Shown here one piece after another: positions 45,176 through 55,095 of a stretch of DNA of 64,000 nt. This DNA is from Mycobacterium sp. 1081908.1 (lineage in GTDB: Bacteria; Actinomycetota; Actinomycetes; Mycobacteriales; Mycobacteriaceae). Made by a program: the position numbers and the translations under genes. The DNA lies in assembly GCF_001673535.1 (NCBI RefSeq), contig NZ_LZLY01000014.1:154147-218146 (forward strand), read 5' to 3'. The stretch's first letter is position 1. Each line of letters starts with the position of its first letter. The notes below the pieces were generated by a model. It did not search any database and was not told the origin of the DNA. It worked only from the letters and a program-made list of their open reading frames with translations.

Positions 45176-45616
45176 ATGAGTACGGTCCATTCATCGATAG
45201 ATCACCACCCTGATTTGTTGGCTCTGCGCGCGAATTACGAGCGCGTTGCCGAGTCGACGAGCGCGCATGTCACGTTCGGCCTGGCTCTTTTGACGGGCCT
45301 CTACGTGGCGGCCTCACCGTGGATGGTGGGATTCAGCGGGACGGGATCGCTTGCCACGTCCGACCTGATCGTCGGGATCGCGGTGGCGTTCTTGGCCTAC
45401 GGCTTCGCGACGGCCCTGGACCGCGCCCACGGGATGACGTGGACGCTGCCGGTGCTCGGCGTGTGGCTCGTCGTCGCGCCGTGGGTGCTGCCGGGCTTCA
45501 CCGCGACCGCCGGCATGATCTGGTCGAATGTCGTCGCGGGCGCGTTGCTGACGTTCCTGGGCCTGAACGCCACCTACTTCGGCATGCGCACGCGCGAGGC
45601 GGCAACTCACGGCTAG
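45176..45616 (+). CDS. SPW-repeat membrane protein (Rv0188-like)
   Basis: 146 residues with four membrane helices in two SPW-type repeats, [11 protein letters not shown] and [10 protein letters not shown]. Function unknown; the M. tuberculosis homologue Rv0188 is of similar size (143). The ATG follows GAAAGGTCAC. Divergent from the flavoprotein gene, with 115 bases between. Its stop shares CTAG with the ilvD stop on the other strand. Confidence 0.92.
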   Translation: MSTVHSSIDHHPDLLALRANYERVAESTSAHVTFGLALLTGLYVAASPWMVGFSGTGSLATSDLIVGIAVAFLAYGFATALDRAHGMTWTLPVLGVWLVVAPWVLPGFTATAGMIWSNVVAGALLTFLGLNATYFGMRTREAATHG

Positions 45617-47304
45617 CCGCAGATTGCGCCGCTCGACGCCGAGCCGACCAGCTTAACGTACTTGGCCAGCACGCCGGTCTTGTAGCGCGGCGGCGGTGGA
45701 GTGAAACCCTCCCGCCGAGAAGCGAATTCGGCTTCATCGCCCACGACGTCGAGCGTGGCGTTGGCGACGTCGAGGCGGATTCGGTCCCCGTCTCGCAGGA
45801 ACGCGATCGGTCCGCCGTCGACCGCCTCCGGGGCGATGTGCCCGACGCACAGGCCTGTGGTGCCGCCGGAGAAGCGGCCGTCGGTCAGCAGCAGCACGTC
45901 CTTGCCCAGTCCGGCGCCTTTGATCGCACCGGTGATGGCGAGCATTTCGCGCATCCCCGGGCCGCCCTTGGGGCCCTCGTAGCGGATCACCACGGCGTCA
46001 CCGTTGGTGATGGTGCCGTCCTCGAGGGCGTCCAGCGCGGCGCGCTCGCCGTCGAAAACCCTTGCGGTGCCTTCGAACACGTTGGAGTCGAAGCCGGCGG
46101 ACTTGACCACTGCGCCGTCGGGCGCCAAGGAGCCGCGCAGGATGGTGATGCCGCCGGTCGGGTGGATCGGGTTGTCGAGCGCCCGCAGCACCTTGCCGTC
46201 CGGATCGGGCGGGGCGATGGCCGAGAGGTTTTCGGCCATGGTCTGGCCGGTGACGGTCAGGCAGTCGCCGTGCAGCAGGCCCGCGTCAAGCAGCGCCTTC
46301 ATGATCACGGGAACCCCGCCAATGTGGTCGACGTCGAACATCACATGGCGACCAAAAGGTTTGACGTCGGCCAGGTGCGGCACCTTCGACCCGATCCGGC
46401 TGAAGTCCTCGAGCGACAGCTCCACGCCGGCCTCGTGCGCGATGGCCAGCAGGTGCAGCACCGCGTTGGTGGAGCCGCCGAACGCCATCACCACCGCGAT
46501 GGCGTTCTCGAACGCCTCCTTGGTGAGGATGTCGCGCGCGGTGATGCCGCGGCGCAGCAGTTCGATGACGGCCTGGCCGCTGCGCCGGGCGAACCCGTCG
46601 CGGCGCCGGTCGGTGGCCGGGGGCGCCGCGCTGCCCGGCAGCGACATGCCCAGCGCCTCGGCGGCGCTGGCCATGGTGTTGGCGGTGAACATGCCACCGC
46701 AGGCGCCCTCGCCGGGACAGATCGCGCGCTCGATCGCGTCGACGTCCTCGCGCGGCATCAACCCGCGCGCGCAGGCCCCGACGGCCTCGAACGCGTCGAT
46801 GATCGTGACCTCGCGCTCGCTGCCGTCGGAGAGCTTGGCCACCCCCGGCAAGATTGAGCCGGCGTAGAGGAACACCGCCGCCAGGTCGAGGCGCGCCGCG
46901 GCCATCAGCATCCCGGGCAGCGACTTGTCGCAGCCCGCCAGCAGCACCGAGCCGTCCAGGCGCTCGGCCTGCATCACGGTCTCGACGCTGTCGGCGATGA
47001 CCTCCCGGGACACCAGGGAGAAATGCATGCCCTCGTGGCCCATCGAGATGCCGTCGGACACCGAGATCGTGCCGAACTCGAGCGGGTAGCCGCCGGCCGA
47101 GAACACGCCCTCCTTGACCGCCTTGGCGAGCCGGTCCAGGGACAGGTTGCACGGCGTGATCTCGTTCCAGGACGAGGCCACCCCGATCTGCGGCTTGGCG
47201 AAGTCCTCGTCCCCCATGCCTACCGCCCGCAGCATGCCGCGGGCGGCGGCCTTCTCCAGGCCGTCGGTGACGTCACGACTACGGGGCTTGATGTCAGGGG
47301 CCAT
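45613..47304 (-). CDS. ilvD: dihydroxy-acid dehydratase IlvD
   Basis: 563 residues. Fe-S cluster Cys residues are in NEITPCNLS (Cys52), [11 protein letters not shown] and [13 protein letters not shown]. It makes the 2-keto acids for valine and isoleucine in the cytosol. The Fe-S cluster is a known copper target, and the gene is divergent from the copper regulator ricR with a RicR box between. ATG 47304 gives the family length; the longer reading to 47577 runs through ricR in reverse. Confidence 0.96.
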   Translation of the reverse strand: MAPDIKPRSRDVTDGLEKAAARGMLRAVGMGDEDFAKPQIGVASSWNEITPCNLSLDRLAKAVKEGVFSAGGYPLEFGTISVSDGISMGHEGMHFSLVSREVIADSVETVMQAERLDGSVLLAGCDKSLPGMLMAAARLDLAAVFLYAGSILPGVAKLSDGSEREVTIIDAFEAVGACARGLMPREDVDAIERAICPGEGACGGMFTANTMASAAEALGMSLPGSAAPPATDRRRDGFARRSGQAVIELLRRGITARDILTKEAFENAIAVVMAFGGSTNAVLHLLAIAHEAGVELSLEDFSRIGSKVPHLADVKPFGRHVMFDVDHIGGVPVIMKALLDAGLLHGDCLTVTGQTMAENLSAIAPPDPDGKVLRALDNPIHPTGGITILRGSLAPDGAVVKSAGFDSNVFEGTARVFDGERAALDALEDGTITNGDAVVIRYEGPKGGPGMREMLAITGAIKGAGLGKDVLLLTDGRFSGGTTGLCVGHIAPEAVDGGPIAFLRDGDRIRLDVANATLDVVGDEAEFASRREGFTPPPPRYKTGVLAKYVKLVGSASSGAICG

Positions 47305-47347
47305 CGTGCAAGTATGCGCGGCGCGACCAAACCAATATTTGCCGGCA

Positions 47348-47362
47348 TACCCCGTCGGGGTA
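47348..47362. promoter_or_regulatory. RicR (copper) operator of ricR
   Basis: TACCC-CGTCG-GGGTA, a perfect 15-base palindrome and an exact fit to the RicR box. It is 18 bases before the ricR ATG and 44 bases before the ilvD ATG. TACCAT at 47368-47373 could be the ricR -10 element, six bases from the ATG, so the transcript may be leaderless and the box would lie just upstream of the -10. Confidence 0.9.
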
Positions 47363-47379
47363 CCAAGTACCATGGACGC

Positions 47380-47670
47380 ATGACGACCGAGCACGGCTAC
47401 TCGCAGCAGAAGGACAACTACGCCAAGCGGCTGCGGCGCATCGAGGGCCAGGTGCGCGGCATCGCGCGCATGATCGAGGAAGACAAGTACTGCATCGACG
47501 TCCTCACCCAGATCAGCGCGGTCAACAGCGCCTTGCGGTCGGTGGCGCTCAATCTGCTCGACGAGCACCTGAACCACTGCGTCACCCGGGCCGTGGCCGA
47601 GGGCGGCGACGAGGCCGACGACAAGCTGGCCGAAGCCTCGGCCGCGATCGCGCGCCTGGTCCGTTCGTGA
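47380..47670 (+). CDS. ricR: copper-sensing repressor RicR (CsoR family)
   Basis: 96 residues, the size of M. tuberculosis Rv0190. The CsoR copper site is complete: Cys38 in YCIDV, and His63 and Cys67 in EHLNHCV. The [12 protein letters not shown] helix is the usual DNA-binding face. Apo-RicR represses and Cu(I) releases it; known targets in M. tuberculosis include mymT and ricR itself, both with boxes here. The ATG at 47380 follows a RicR box. Longer in-frame reading to 47023 runs through ilvD in reverse. Confidence 0.96.
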   Translation: MTTEHGYSQQKDNYAKRLRRIEGQVRGIARMIEEDKYCIDVLTQISAVNSALRSVALNLLDEHLNHCVTRAVAEGGDEADDKLAEASAAIARLVRS

Positions 47671-47790
47671 CCGCTTCTCGGTAGGCGTGTTGAACCGCTA
47701 ACTGCGGGGAACCTATTGTTGCGGTGCGTACGGTAGGTGCAGCGTGATCTCGCCCAGCAGCCTCGCCCGGCCGATTGCGTACCCGATCCT

Positions 47791-49047
47791 ATGACTGTCG
47801 AAGCCGCCACCACTGCCGCGCGAACGTGGACGCCACGGGTCGCGGCGCAGCTGGCGGTGCTGGCGGCCGCGGCCTTCACCTATGTCACGGCGGAGATCCT
47901 GCCGGTGGGCGCGCTCTCGGCGATCGCGCGGAACCTGCAGGTCAGCGTCGTCCTGGTGGGAACCCTGCTGACCTGGTACGCGCTGGTGGCGGCCTTGTCG
48001 ACGTTTCCGCTGGTGCGCTGGACGGCGCACTGGCCGCGCCGGCGGGCGCTGGTCGTAAGCCTGGTGTGCCTGACCGTCTCGCAGCTCATCTCGGCGCTCG
48101 CGCCCAACTTCGCGGTGCTGGCCGTCGGGCGGGTGCTGTGCGCGCTCACCCACGGGCTGCTGTGGTCGATCATCGCCCCGATCGCCACGCGGCTGGTGCC
48201 GCCGAGCCACGCCGGCCGCGCCACCATGTCGATCTACATCGGCACCAGCCTGGCGCTGGTGATCGGCAGCCCGCTGACGGCCGCCTTGAGCCTGATGTGG
48301 GGCTGGCGGCTGGCCGCGGTCTGCGTCACCGTCGCCGCGGCCATCGTGACCGTGGCGGCCTGGCTGCTGCTGCCCGAGCTGGTGCTGTCCGCCGACCAGC
48401 TCAAGTGCGTGGGCCCGCGGGCGCGGCACCACCGCAACCGCGCCCTGATCGTCGTCAGCCTCATCACCATGGTCGGCGTCACCGGCCATTTCGTGTCGTA
48501 CACCTACATCGTGGTGATCATCCGCGAGGTCGTCGGTGTGCGCGGGCCGAACCTCGCCTGGGTGCTGGCTGCCTACGGCGCCGCCGGGGTGTTCGCCGTG
48601 GGTCTGGTGGCGCGGCCCCTGGACCGCCGGCCCCGCGGCGCCGTGCTCTTCTGCATGGCGGGGTTGACCGTCGCCTTCGCTGTGTTGACGGCGCTCGCGT
48701 TCGGCGGCGGACGCGCCGGGGCCCACTATTCGGTCGCACTGGTCGGGATCGGGGCCATCGTGTTGTGGGGCGCGATGGCGACCGCCGTCTCGCCGATGCT
48801 GCAGTCCGCCGCGATGCGCAACGGGGCCGACGACCCCGACGGCGCCTCGGGCCTGTACGTGACGGCGTTTCAGGTGGGCATCATGGCCGGTTCCCTTGCT
48901 GGGGGACTCCTCTACGAGCGCAGCGTCGCGCTGATGCTGACCGCCTCCGCCGGGCTGATGGGCGCCGCGCTGGCCGGCATGGCCGCCAATCGACAGATGC
49001 TGGACCCTGCTCCTGTCGTTGCCCCGGCAAGCTCACGCAATTCATAG
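47791..49047 (+). CDS. MFS transporter (Rv0191-like)
   Basis: 418 residues, 12 membrane helices. The DHA1-type features are AEILPVGALSAIARNL in helix 1 and the RWTAHWPRRRALVVSL loop after helix 2. It resembles sugar-efflux/AraJ-like or drug exporters; the M. tuberculosis homologue Rv0191 (413 residues) has been linked to drug efflux. ATG 47791; an ATG at 47737 would add 18 polar residues. Separated from ricR by 120 bases, with no clear terminator. Confidence 0.93.
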   Translation: MTVEAATTAARTWTPRVAAQLAVLAAAAFTYVTAEILPVGALSAIARNLQVSVVLVGTLLTWYALVAALSTFPLVRWTAHWPRRRALVVSLVCLTVSQLISALAPNFAVLAVGRVLCALTHGLLWSIIAPIATRLVPPSHAGRATMSIYIGTSLALVIGSPLTAALSLMWGWRLAAVCVTVAAAIVTVAAWLLLPELVLSADQLKCVGPRARHHRNRALIVVSLITMVGVTGHFVSYTYIVVIIREVVGVRGPNLAWVLAAYGAAGVFAVGLVARPLDRRPRGAVLFCMAGLTVAFAVLTALAFGGGRAGAHYSVALVGIGAIVLWGAMATAVSPMLQSAAMRNGADDPDGASGLYVTAFQVGIMAGSLAGGLLYERSVALMLTASAGLMGAALAGMAANRQMLDPAPVVAPASSRNS

Positions 49048-49165
49048 CTGCGCAGGTCAGCGGGGTCGACCCGGGCACGCACCGGTGCGCCGCCCGCCGC
49101 GCGATAGGTAGCTGGGGTGCGCGCTATGCCACACTATTTCGGAGTAATCGACTGGAGGGATGCGT

Positions 49166-50152
49166 ATGTTTGCGGCTCTGAAGGCGGCCGGATTGGCTTC
49201 CGTGTTGAGCGGGGCCCTGGTGCTGGGCGCGGTGCCCGCGCTCGCCGATCCCGACCCGGGCCCGGGCGACCCAGGGACCGTCGCGGCCCCCGCGGACCCG
49301 CCCGCACCTCCCGCGCCACCGCCCGTCGCAGCGCCGCCGCCGGCCGACCCGCTCGCGCCACCGCCATTCACCTTCCCCGGCGCCCAGCCGGCGGCCTCGG
49401 GTCCCGCCGCCGGGCAGAACCCGACGCCGTTCACCGGCACGGCGCCGTTCGGGCCGCCCTCGTTCGTCCCTAAGAACGGCGCGACGGTGGGCGTGGCCCA
49501 GCCGATCATCATCAACTTCCCGGGCCGGGTCGATGACGCGGGCGCGGCCATCGACGCGGTCCACGTGATGTCGACCCCGCCGGTGCCGGGCAAGTTCTAC
49601 TGGATGACTCCGACCCAGCTCCGCTGGCGCCCGCTGAGCTTCTGGCCCGCCCACACCGACGTCACCGTCGACGCCGGCGGCACCGTAATGAGCTTCCACA
49701 CCGGTGACACCCTGGTGGCCACCGCGGACGACGCCACGCACCAACTGACCGTCACCCGCAATGGCACGGTGGAGAAGACCATCCCGATGTCGATGGGCAT
49801 GACGTCCGGCAACCACCAGACCCCCAACGGCACCTACTACGTGCAGGAGAAGATGCCCTCGGTGGTGATGGATTCCTCGACCTATGGGGTCCCGGTGAAC
49901 TCCACATACGGCTACAAGGTGACGGTCGAGCTGGCCGTCCGCTTCGACAACGTCGGCGACTTCGTGCACAGCGCCCCGTGGTCGGTGGACGACCAGGGCA
50001 AGCGCGACGTCAGCCACGGCTGCATCAACATCAGCCCCAGCAACGCGAGGTGGTTCTTCGACAACTTCGGGCCGGGCGATCCGATCATCGTGAAGAACTC
50101 GACCGGCGGCGACTACAAGAAGAACGACGGCTCCGCCGACTGGATGAACTAA
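49166..50152 (+). CDS. L,D-transpeptidase (Rv0192/LdtMt4-like)
   Basis: 328 residues. Signal peptide to ALA-DP at about 27, a Pro/Ala-rich linker to about 75, an Ig-like domain ([19 protein letters not shown] onward), then the YkuD catalytic domain with His268 in VHSAPWS, His284 and Cys286 in SHGCINIS. It makes 3-3 peptidoglycan cross-links outside the membrane. The second ATG (49166) is preferred to 49160 because GGAGG lies seven bases before it, but only one base before the first. Confidence 0.94.
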   Translation: MFAALKAAGLASVLSGALVLGAVPALADPDPGPGDPGTVAAPADPPAPPAPPPVAAPPPADPLAPPPFTFPGAQPAASGPAAGQNPTPFTGTAPFGPPSFVPKNGATVGVAQPIIINFPGRVDDAGAAIDAVHVMSTPPVPGKFYWMTPTQLRWRPLSFWPAHTDVTVDAGGTVMSFHTGDTLVATADDATHQLTVTRNGTVEKTIPMSMGMTSGNHQTPNGTYYVQEKMPSVVMDSSTYGVPVNSTYGYKVTVELAVRFDNVGDFVHSAPWSVDDQGKRDVSHGCINISPSNARWFFDNFGPGDPIIVKNSTGGDYKKNDGSADWMN

Positions 50153-50166
50153 CGGCTCAGCCGACC

Positions 50167-50203
50167 AAAATCGCCCTGTCCCGGCTCGGGATGGGGCGAT
50201 TTT
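50167..50203 (+). terminator. intrinsic-type terminator after the L,D-transpeptidase gene
   Basis: AAAATCGCCC at 50167-50176 pairs perfectly with GGGCGATTTT at 50194-50203; inside, TCCCG-GCT-CGGGA forms a second stem. TGTGTTTG follows. The A-run before and T-run after make it work in both directions. It separates the transpeptidase gene from the TetR operon. Confidence 0.88.
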
Positions 50204-50236
50204 GTGTTTGTCGGCCCCTTTCGCGGGAGCGGCAAT

Positions 50237-50256
50237 TATGTATAGCATCATACATA
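50237..50256. promoter_or_regulatory. TetR operator at the start of the Rv0196-like gene
   Basis: TATGTAT-N6-ATACATA, perfect seven-base arms. It ends on the first base of the ATG at 50256 and covers TAGCAT (50243-50248), a possible -10 for a leaderless transcript. The repressor would therefore shut off its own operon. AT-rich in a GC-rich setting. Confidence 0.7.
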
Positions 50257-50843
50257 TGCGTAGCCCCCGCGAGCGGATGGTGATTTCCGCCGCGCTGCTG
50301 ATCCGGGAGCGCGGGGCGCACGCCACCGCCATCTCGGAGGTTCTCGAGCACAGCGGCGCGCCGCGCGGGTCGGCCTATCACTACTTCCCGGGCGGGCGGA
50401 CCCAGCTGCTCTGCGAGGCGGTCGACTACGCCGGCGAGCACGTGGCCGGCGTCATCGCCGAGGCCGGCGGCAGCCTCGAGCTGCTGGACACCCTCATCGA
50501 GAAGTACCGCCGCCAGCTGCTCGACAGCGACTTCCGCGCGGGCTGCCCCGTCGTCGCGGTCTCCGTCGAGGCCGGCGAGCAATCCGACCGCGAGCGGATG
50601 GCGCCGGTGGTCGAGCGCGCGGCGGCGGTGTTCGATCGCTGGTCGGACCTGATCGCTGCGCGCGTCGTCGCCGACGGCGTGGCTCCCGACCGTGCCGGCG
50701 AATTCGCCGTGCTGGCGACCAGCGCGCTCGAGGGCGCGATCGTGCTGGCCCGGGTGCGGCGCGACCTGACGCCCCTCGATGTCGTACACCGCCAGCTACA
50801 CCGACTGCTCGCGGCCGAGCTCTCCGAGAGGAACCCGCAATGA
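50256..50843 (+). CDS. TetR family repressor (Rv0196-like)
   Basis: 195 residues. Helix-turn-helix at about 10-55 (ALLIRERGAHATAISEVLEH and GSAYHYFPGGRTQLL), then a helical ligand domain. ATG 50256 is chosen because the operator palindrome abuts it and the length fits M. tuberculosis Rv0196 (194); an ATG at 50238 would be inside the operator. The stop overlaps the oxidoreductase ATG, so the two are coupled and the repressor probably controls both. Confidence 0.93.
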   Translation: MRSPRERMVISAALLIRERGAHATAISEVLEHSGAPRGSAYHYFPGGRTQLLCEAVDYAGEHVAGVIAEAGGSLELLDTLIEKYRRQLLDSDFRAGCPVVAVSVEAGEQSDRERMAPVVERAAAVFDRWSDLIAARVVADGVAPDRAGEFAVLATSALEGAIVLARVRRDLTPLDVVHRQLHRLLAAELSERNPQ

Positions 50844-53068
50844 CGACCACCGATTGGCAGCCCACCGCGTGCATCCTCTGCGAATGCAACTGCGGCATCG
50901 TCGTGCAGGTCGAGGATCGCCGGCTGGCCCGCATCCGGGGCGACAAGGAAAACCCCGCCTCGCAGGGGTACACCTGCAACAAGGCGCTGCGGCTGGACCA
51001 TTACCAGAACAACCGCGCCCGCCTGACTTCGCCGATGCGCCGCCGCGCCGACGGCACCTTCGAGGAGATCGACTGGGACACCGCCATTGTCGAGATCGCC
51101 GAGGGCTTCAAGCACATCCGCGACGCCTACGGCGGCGACAAGATCTTCTACTACGGCGGCGGCGGCCAGGGCAACCACCTGGGCGGGGCCTACAGCGGCG
51201 CGTTCCTGAAGGCGCTCGGCGCGCGGTACCGGTCAAATGCGTTGGCGCAGGAGAAGACCGGCGAGGCTTGGGTCGACGGGCAGCTCTACGGCGGTCACAC
51301 GCGGGGCGAGTTCGAGCACGCCGAGGTGTCGGTGTTCGTCGGCAAGAACCCGTGGATGTCACAGAGCTTTCCCCGCGCCCGGGTGGTGCTCAACGAGATC
51401 GCCAAGGACCCCGAGCGGTCGATGATCGTGATCGACCCCGTCGTCACCGACACCGCCAAGATGTCCGACTTCCACCTGCGGGTGCGGCCCGGGACCGACG
51501 CCTGGTGCCTGGCGGCGCTGGCCGCCGTCCTCGTCCAGGAAAGCCTTTGCGACGAAGCGTTTCTCGCCGAGCACGTGCGCGGCGCCGACGCCGTCCGGGC
51601 CGCGCTGCGCGAGGTTCCCGTCGGCGACTACGCGCAGCGCTGCGGGGTCGACGAGGAGCTGCTGCGCGCGGCCGCGCGGCGCATCGGCGCCGCCGCCAGC
51701 GTGGCCGTGTTCGAGGACCTCGGGATCCAGCAGGCGCCGAACAGCACGCTGTGCTCCTACCTGAACAAGATGCTGTGGATCCTCACCGGCAACTTCGCGA
51801 AAAAGGGTGGGCAGCACCTGCATTCGTCGTTCGCGCCGCTGTTCAGCCAGGTCTCCGGCCGCACGCCGGTCACCGGTGCGCCCATCATCGCCGGGCTGAT
51901 CCCGAGCAACGCGGTGCCCGAGGAGATCCTGACCGATCACCCGGACCGCTTCCGGGCCATGATCGTCGAAAGCGCCAATCCCGCACATTCGCTGGCCAAC
52001 TCGGCCGCATGCCGCGAGGCCTTCGCGACGCTGGAGCTGATGGTGGTCGTGGACGTCGCGATGACCGAAACCGCCAGGCTCGCCCACTACGTGCTGCCCG
52101 CGGCGTCCCAGTTCGAGAAGCCCGAGGCAACCTTCTTCAATTTCGAATTCCCCGGCAACGCTTTCCAATTGCGCCGGCCGCTGCTGGAGCCGCTGCCCGG
52201 GACGCTGCCCGAACCGGAGATCTGGGCGCGCCTGGTGCGCGCGCTGGGCGTGCTCGACGACGCCGAACTGCGCCCCCTGCACGAGGCGGCGCGGCGGGGC
52301 CGGCAGGCGTACGCCGAAGCGTTCCTCGGCGCCGTGGCCGCCAATCCCACTGTGGCGAAGCTGATTCCGTATGTGCTCTACGAGACGCTGGGGCCGACGC
52401 TGCCGGACGGGTTGGCCGGCGCGGCGGCCGCCTGGGGGCTGGCCCAGAAGACCGCGATGGCCTACCCCGAGGCGGTGCGGCGGGCCGGTCACGCCGACGG
52501 CAACGCGCTGTTCGACGCGATCCTGGACAACCCGTCCGGTGTCACGTTCACCCTGCACACCTACGAGGACGACTTCGCGCTGATCGGCCACGCCGACCAC
52601 AAGATCGCGCTGGAGATCCCCGAAATGCTGGACGACCTAAGGGCTTTGGCCGCGGCGCCGTCCGAGCTGACCACGCCGGAATTCCCCATCGTGCTGTCGG
52701 TGGGCGAGCGGCGCGCCTACACCGCCAACGACATCTTCCGCGACCCGTCCTGGCGCAGACGCGACGCCAATGGGGCGCTGCGCGTCAGCGTCGAGGACGC
52801 CCAGGACCTTGGTTTGGTCGACGGGGGCCGGGCGCGCGTCAGCACCGCGGCCGGCAGCGCCGAGGCGACCGTCGAGGTGACCGAGACCATGCTCGCCGGG
52901 CACGCCGCCCTGCCCAACGGCTTCGGGCTCGACTACGTCGGCGAGGACGGGCGCACCGTGGTTCCCGGCGTCGCCCCCAACGCGCTTACCTCCACGGAAT
53001 GGCGCGACCGCTACGCGGGGACGCCGTGGCACAAGCACGTGCCGGCGCGCATCGAGGCGGTGGCCTAG
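50840..53068 (+). CDS. molybdopterin oxidoreductase (Rv0197-like)
   Basis: 742 residues. The N-terminal [4Fe-4S] motif is C11-x2-C14-x3-C18-x27-C46, followed by the molybdopterin-guanine-dinucleotide domains of the formate dehydrogenase/nitrate reductase family. No twin-Arg signal, so it is cytosolic. Substrate is unknown. ATG overlaps the TetR gene stop in ATGA. Its stop shares CTAG with zmp1 on the other strand. Confidence 0.93.
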   Translation: MTTTDWQPTACILCECNCGIVVQVEDRRLARIRGDKENPASQGYTCNKALRLDHYQNNRARLTSPMRRRADGTFEEIDWDTAIVEIAEGFKHIRDAYGGDKIFYYGGGGQGNHLGGAYSGAFLKALGARYRSNALAQEKTGEAWVDGQLYGGHTRGEFEHAEVSVFVGKNPWMSQSFPRARVVLNEIAKDPERSMIVIDPVVTDTAKMSDFHLRVRPGTDAWCLAALAAVLVQESLCDEAFLAEHVRGADAVRAALREVPVGDYAQRCGVDEELLRAAARRIGAAASVAVFEDLGIQQAPNSTLCSYLNKMLWILTGNFAKKGGQHLHSSFAPLFSQVSGRTPVTGAPIIAGLIPSNAVPEEILTDHPDRFRAMIVESANPAHSLANSAACREAFATLELMVVVDVAMTETARLAHYVLPAASQFEKPEATFFNFEFPGNAFQLRRPLLEPLPGTLPEPEIWARLVRALGVLDDAELRPLHEAARRGRQAYAEAFLGAVAANPTVAKLIPYVLYETLGPTLPDGLAGAAAAWGLAQKTAMAYPEAVRRAGHADGNALFDAILDNPSGVTFTLHTYEDDFALIGHADHKIALEIPEMLDDLRALAAAPSELTTPEFPIVLSVGERRAYTANDIFRDPSWRRRDANGALRVSVEDAQDLGLVDGGRARVSTAAGSAEATVEVTETMLAGHAALPNGFGLDYVGEDGRTVVPGVAPNALTSTEWRDRYAGTPWHKHVPARIEAVA

Positions 53069-55053
53069 TTCCAGATCCTGACCCGGTTGGCCGGGGCCAG
53101 GTACAGCGCGTCGCCCTCGGCCACGCCGAAGGCGTCGTAGAACGCGTCCATGTTGCGCACGACGCCGTTGCAGCGGAACTCCGGCGGGGAGTGCGGGTCC
53201 ACCGCGAGGCGCCGGATCGCCTCCGCCTCACGTGATTTGGTGCGCCACACCTGCGCCCAGCCGTAGAACACGCGCTGCACGCCGCTGAGGCCGTTGATGA
53301 CCGGGGCGGCCTGGCCGTTCAGCGACAGCTGGTAGGCCAGCAGCGCGATGGACAACCCGCCCAGGTCGCCGATGTTCTCGCCGACCGTGAAGGCGCCGTT
53401 CACGTGGTGGCCGTCGCCGAGCCCCCGCGGCACGTACGCGTCGTACTGCTCGATCAGCGCCTTGGTGCGGGCGCCGAACTCGGTGCGGTCGTCATCGGTC
53501 CACCAGTCGACGAGGTTGCCGTCGCCGTCGTATTTGGCGCCCTGGTCGTCGAAGCCATGCCCGATCTCGTGGCCGATCACCGCGCCGATGCCGCCGTAGT
53601 TGGCGGCGTCGTCGGCGTCGGCGTCGAAGAACGGCGGCTGCAAAATGGCTGCGGGGAAGACGATTTCGTTCATCCCCGGGTTGTAATAGGCGTTGACCGT
53701 CTGCGGCGTCATGAACCACTCGTCGCGGTCCACCGGGCCGCCGAGCTTGGCCAGCTCGCGGTCGTGGTTGACCGCGTACCCGCGCCGGTAGTTGCCGTAC
53801 AGGTCGTCGCGGTCGATGACCAGCTTCGAGTAGTCCCGCCACTTCTCCGGGTAGCCCACCTTGGCGGTGAACTTCTCCAGCTTGGTCAGCGCGCGCTCGC
53901 GGGTCTGCGGCGTCATCCAGTCCAGCTCGCCGATGGACTGGCGGTACGCCGCCTTCAGGTTGTCCACCAGGGCGTCGATTCGGGCCTTCGCGCCCGGCGG
54001 GAAATGCCGCTGCACGTAAAGCCTTCCGACGGCGTCGCCCATCAGGCTCTCCACCAGGGCCACCGCCCGCTTCCAGCGGTCCCGGATCTGCTCGGTGCCG
54101 GTCAGCAGCCGACCGTAGAAGTCGAAGTCCGCGGCCACGATGTCGTCGGTCAACCAGGAGGCGCGGGCGCGGATCACACGCCAACGCGCCCAACGCTTCC
54201 AGTCCTCGAAGTCCTCGCTGTCCCACAGCGCGGCGAACGCGGCCAGGTAATCCGGTTGGCGCACAACGACTTCGGCGACGGAGCCGGGCGCGCCGCCCAG
54301 CGCGGTGACCCAGCCGTCCCAGTCGAAGCCGGCCGCGTCGGTCCGCAGCTCGGCGAACGTGCGCAGGTTGTAGGTGAGGTCGGCGTCGCGGCGCTTGACC
54401 ACGTCCCAGTGGGCGGCGGCCAGCTTGGCCTCCAGCGCCACGATCCGGGCCGCGGTGTCCGCGTGGGTTTCGGGGCCCCCGCCATAGACGAGCCCGAACA
54501 TCCGCGCGATGTGGCCCGGGTAGGCGGCCAGCACCTCGGCGTGCCGCTCCTCGCGGAAATAGGACTCGTCGGGCAGCCCGATGCCCGACTGGGCGAAGTG
54601 CACCAGGTAGCGGGCCGAATTCTTGGCGTCGGTGTCCACGTACATCGCCACGCCGCCGCCGACCCCGGTGCGCTGCAGGGCACCGACCGCGGCGGCCAGG
54701 GCCGCGGTGTCGGCGCAGGCGTCGATGACGGCCAGCTCGTCGAGCAACGGCTGGACGCCCCGGCGCTCGACCGTGTCCTCGTCGAGGAAGCTGGCGTAAA
54801 GGTCACCGATGCGCTGCAGATCCGTGCCCTCCGCGGCACCCTGCTCGCCGGCCGCCTCGGTGATCAGGTCGCGCACCTGCTCCTCGGCCCGGTCGTACAG
54901 CGCGCGGAACGCGCCGTCGGTCGCCCGGTCCGGCGGAATGGCGTAGTCCGCCAGCCAGCGGCCGTTGACGTGGCCGAAAAGGTCGTCTTGGGGGCGGGCG
55001 TTCGCGTCGACAAAGCTCAGGTCGACGCCCGATCGAATGGCCTCTACAGTCAC
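53065..55053 (-). CDS. zmp1: zinc metalloprotease Zmp1 (M13/neprilysin family)
   Basis: 662 residues (663 in M. tuberculosis). The zinc motif is HEIGH at residues 495-499, with the third ligand Glu in GENIGDLGG, and the M13 end motif near the C-terminus is NRVRIW. Zmp1 is exported without a visible signal peptide and helps block phagosome maturation. GTG 55053 starts VTVEAIRSGVDLSFVDANA; the reading to 55674 is a shadow of the opposite-strand gene. Confidence 0.96.
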   Translation of the reverse strand: MTVEAIRSGVDLSFVDANARPQDDLFGHVNGRWLADYAIPPDRATDGAFRALYDRAEEQVRDLITEAAGEQGAAEGTDLQRIGDLYASFLDEDTVERRGVQPLLDELAVIDACADTAALAAAVGALQRTGVGGGVAMYVDTDAKNSARYLVHFAQSGIGLPDESYFREERHAEVLAAYPGHIARMFGLVYGGGPETHADTAARIVALEAKLAAAHWDVVKRRDADLTYNLRTFAELRTDAAGFDWDGWVTALGGAPGSVAEVVVRQPDYLAAFAALWDSEDFEDWKRWARWRVIRARASWLTDDIVAADFDFYGRLLTGTEQIRDRWKRAVALVESLMGDAVGRLYVQRHFPPGAKARIDALVDNLKAAYRQSIGELDWMTPQTRERALTKLEKFTAKVGYPEKWRDYSKLVIDRDDLYGNYRRGYAVNHDRELAKLGGPVDRDEWFMTPQTVNAYYNPGMNEIVFPAAILQPPFFDADADDAANYGGIGAVIGHEIGHGFDDQGAKYDGDGNLVDWWTDDDRTEFGARTKALIEQYDAYVPRGLGDGHHVNGAFTVGENIGDLGGLSIALLAYQLSLNGQAAPVINGLSGVQRVFYGWAQVWRTKSREAEAIRRLAVDPHSPPEFRCNGVVRNMDAFYDAFGVAEGDALYLAPANRVRIWN

Positions 55054-55095
55054 CCCGCCATCCTTCCATCTTCTTTTGGATGCGACGATCGGCCC

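Noticed and set aside
45176..46867. Plus-strand frames within ilvD
   Set aside because: They are shadows of the ilvD gene, whose Fe-S motifs are clear on the minus strand.
48880..48920. GGTTCCC/GGGGGACT stretch as a possible hairpin or repeat
   Set aside because: It lies within the MFS coding region and the pairing is short, so coding constraint explains it.
53404..55095. 780-residue plus-strand frame over zmp1
   Set aside because: Only its last part from the ATG at 55096 is real (OmamA); the rest is the complement of zmp1.
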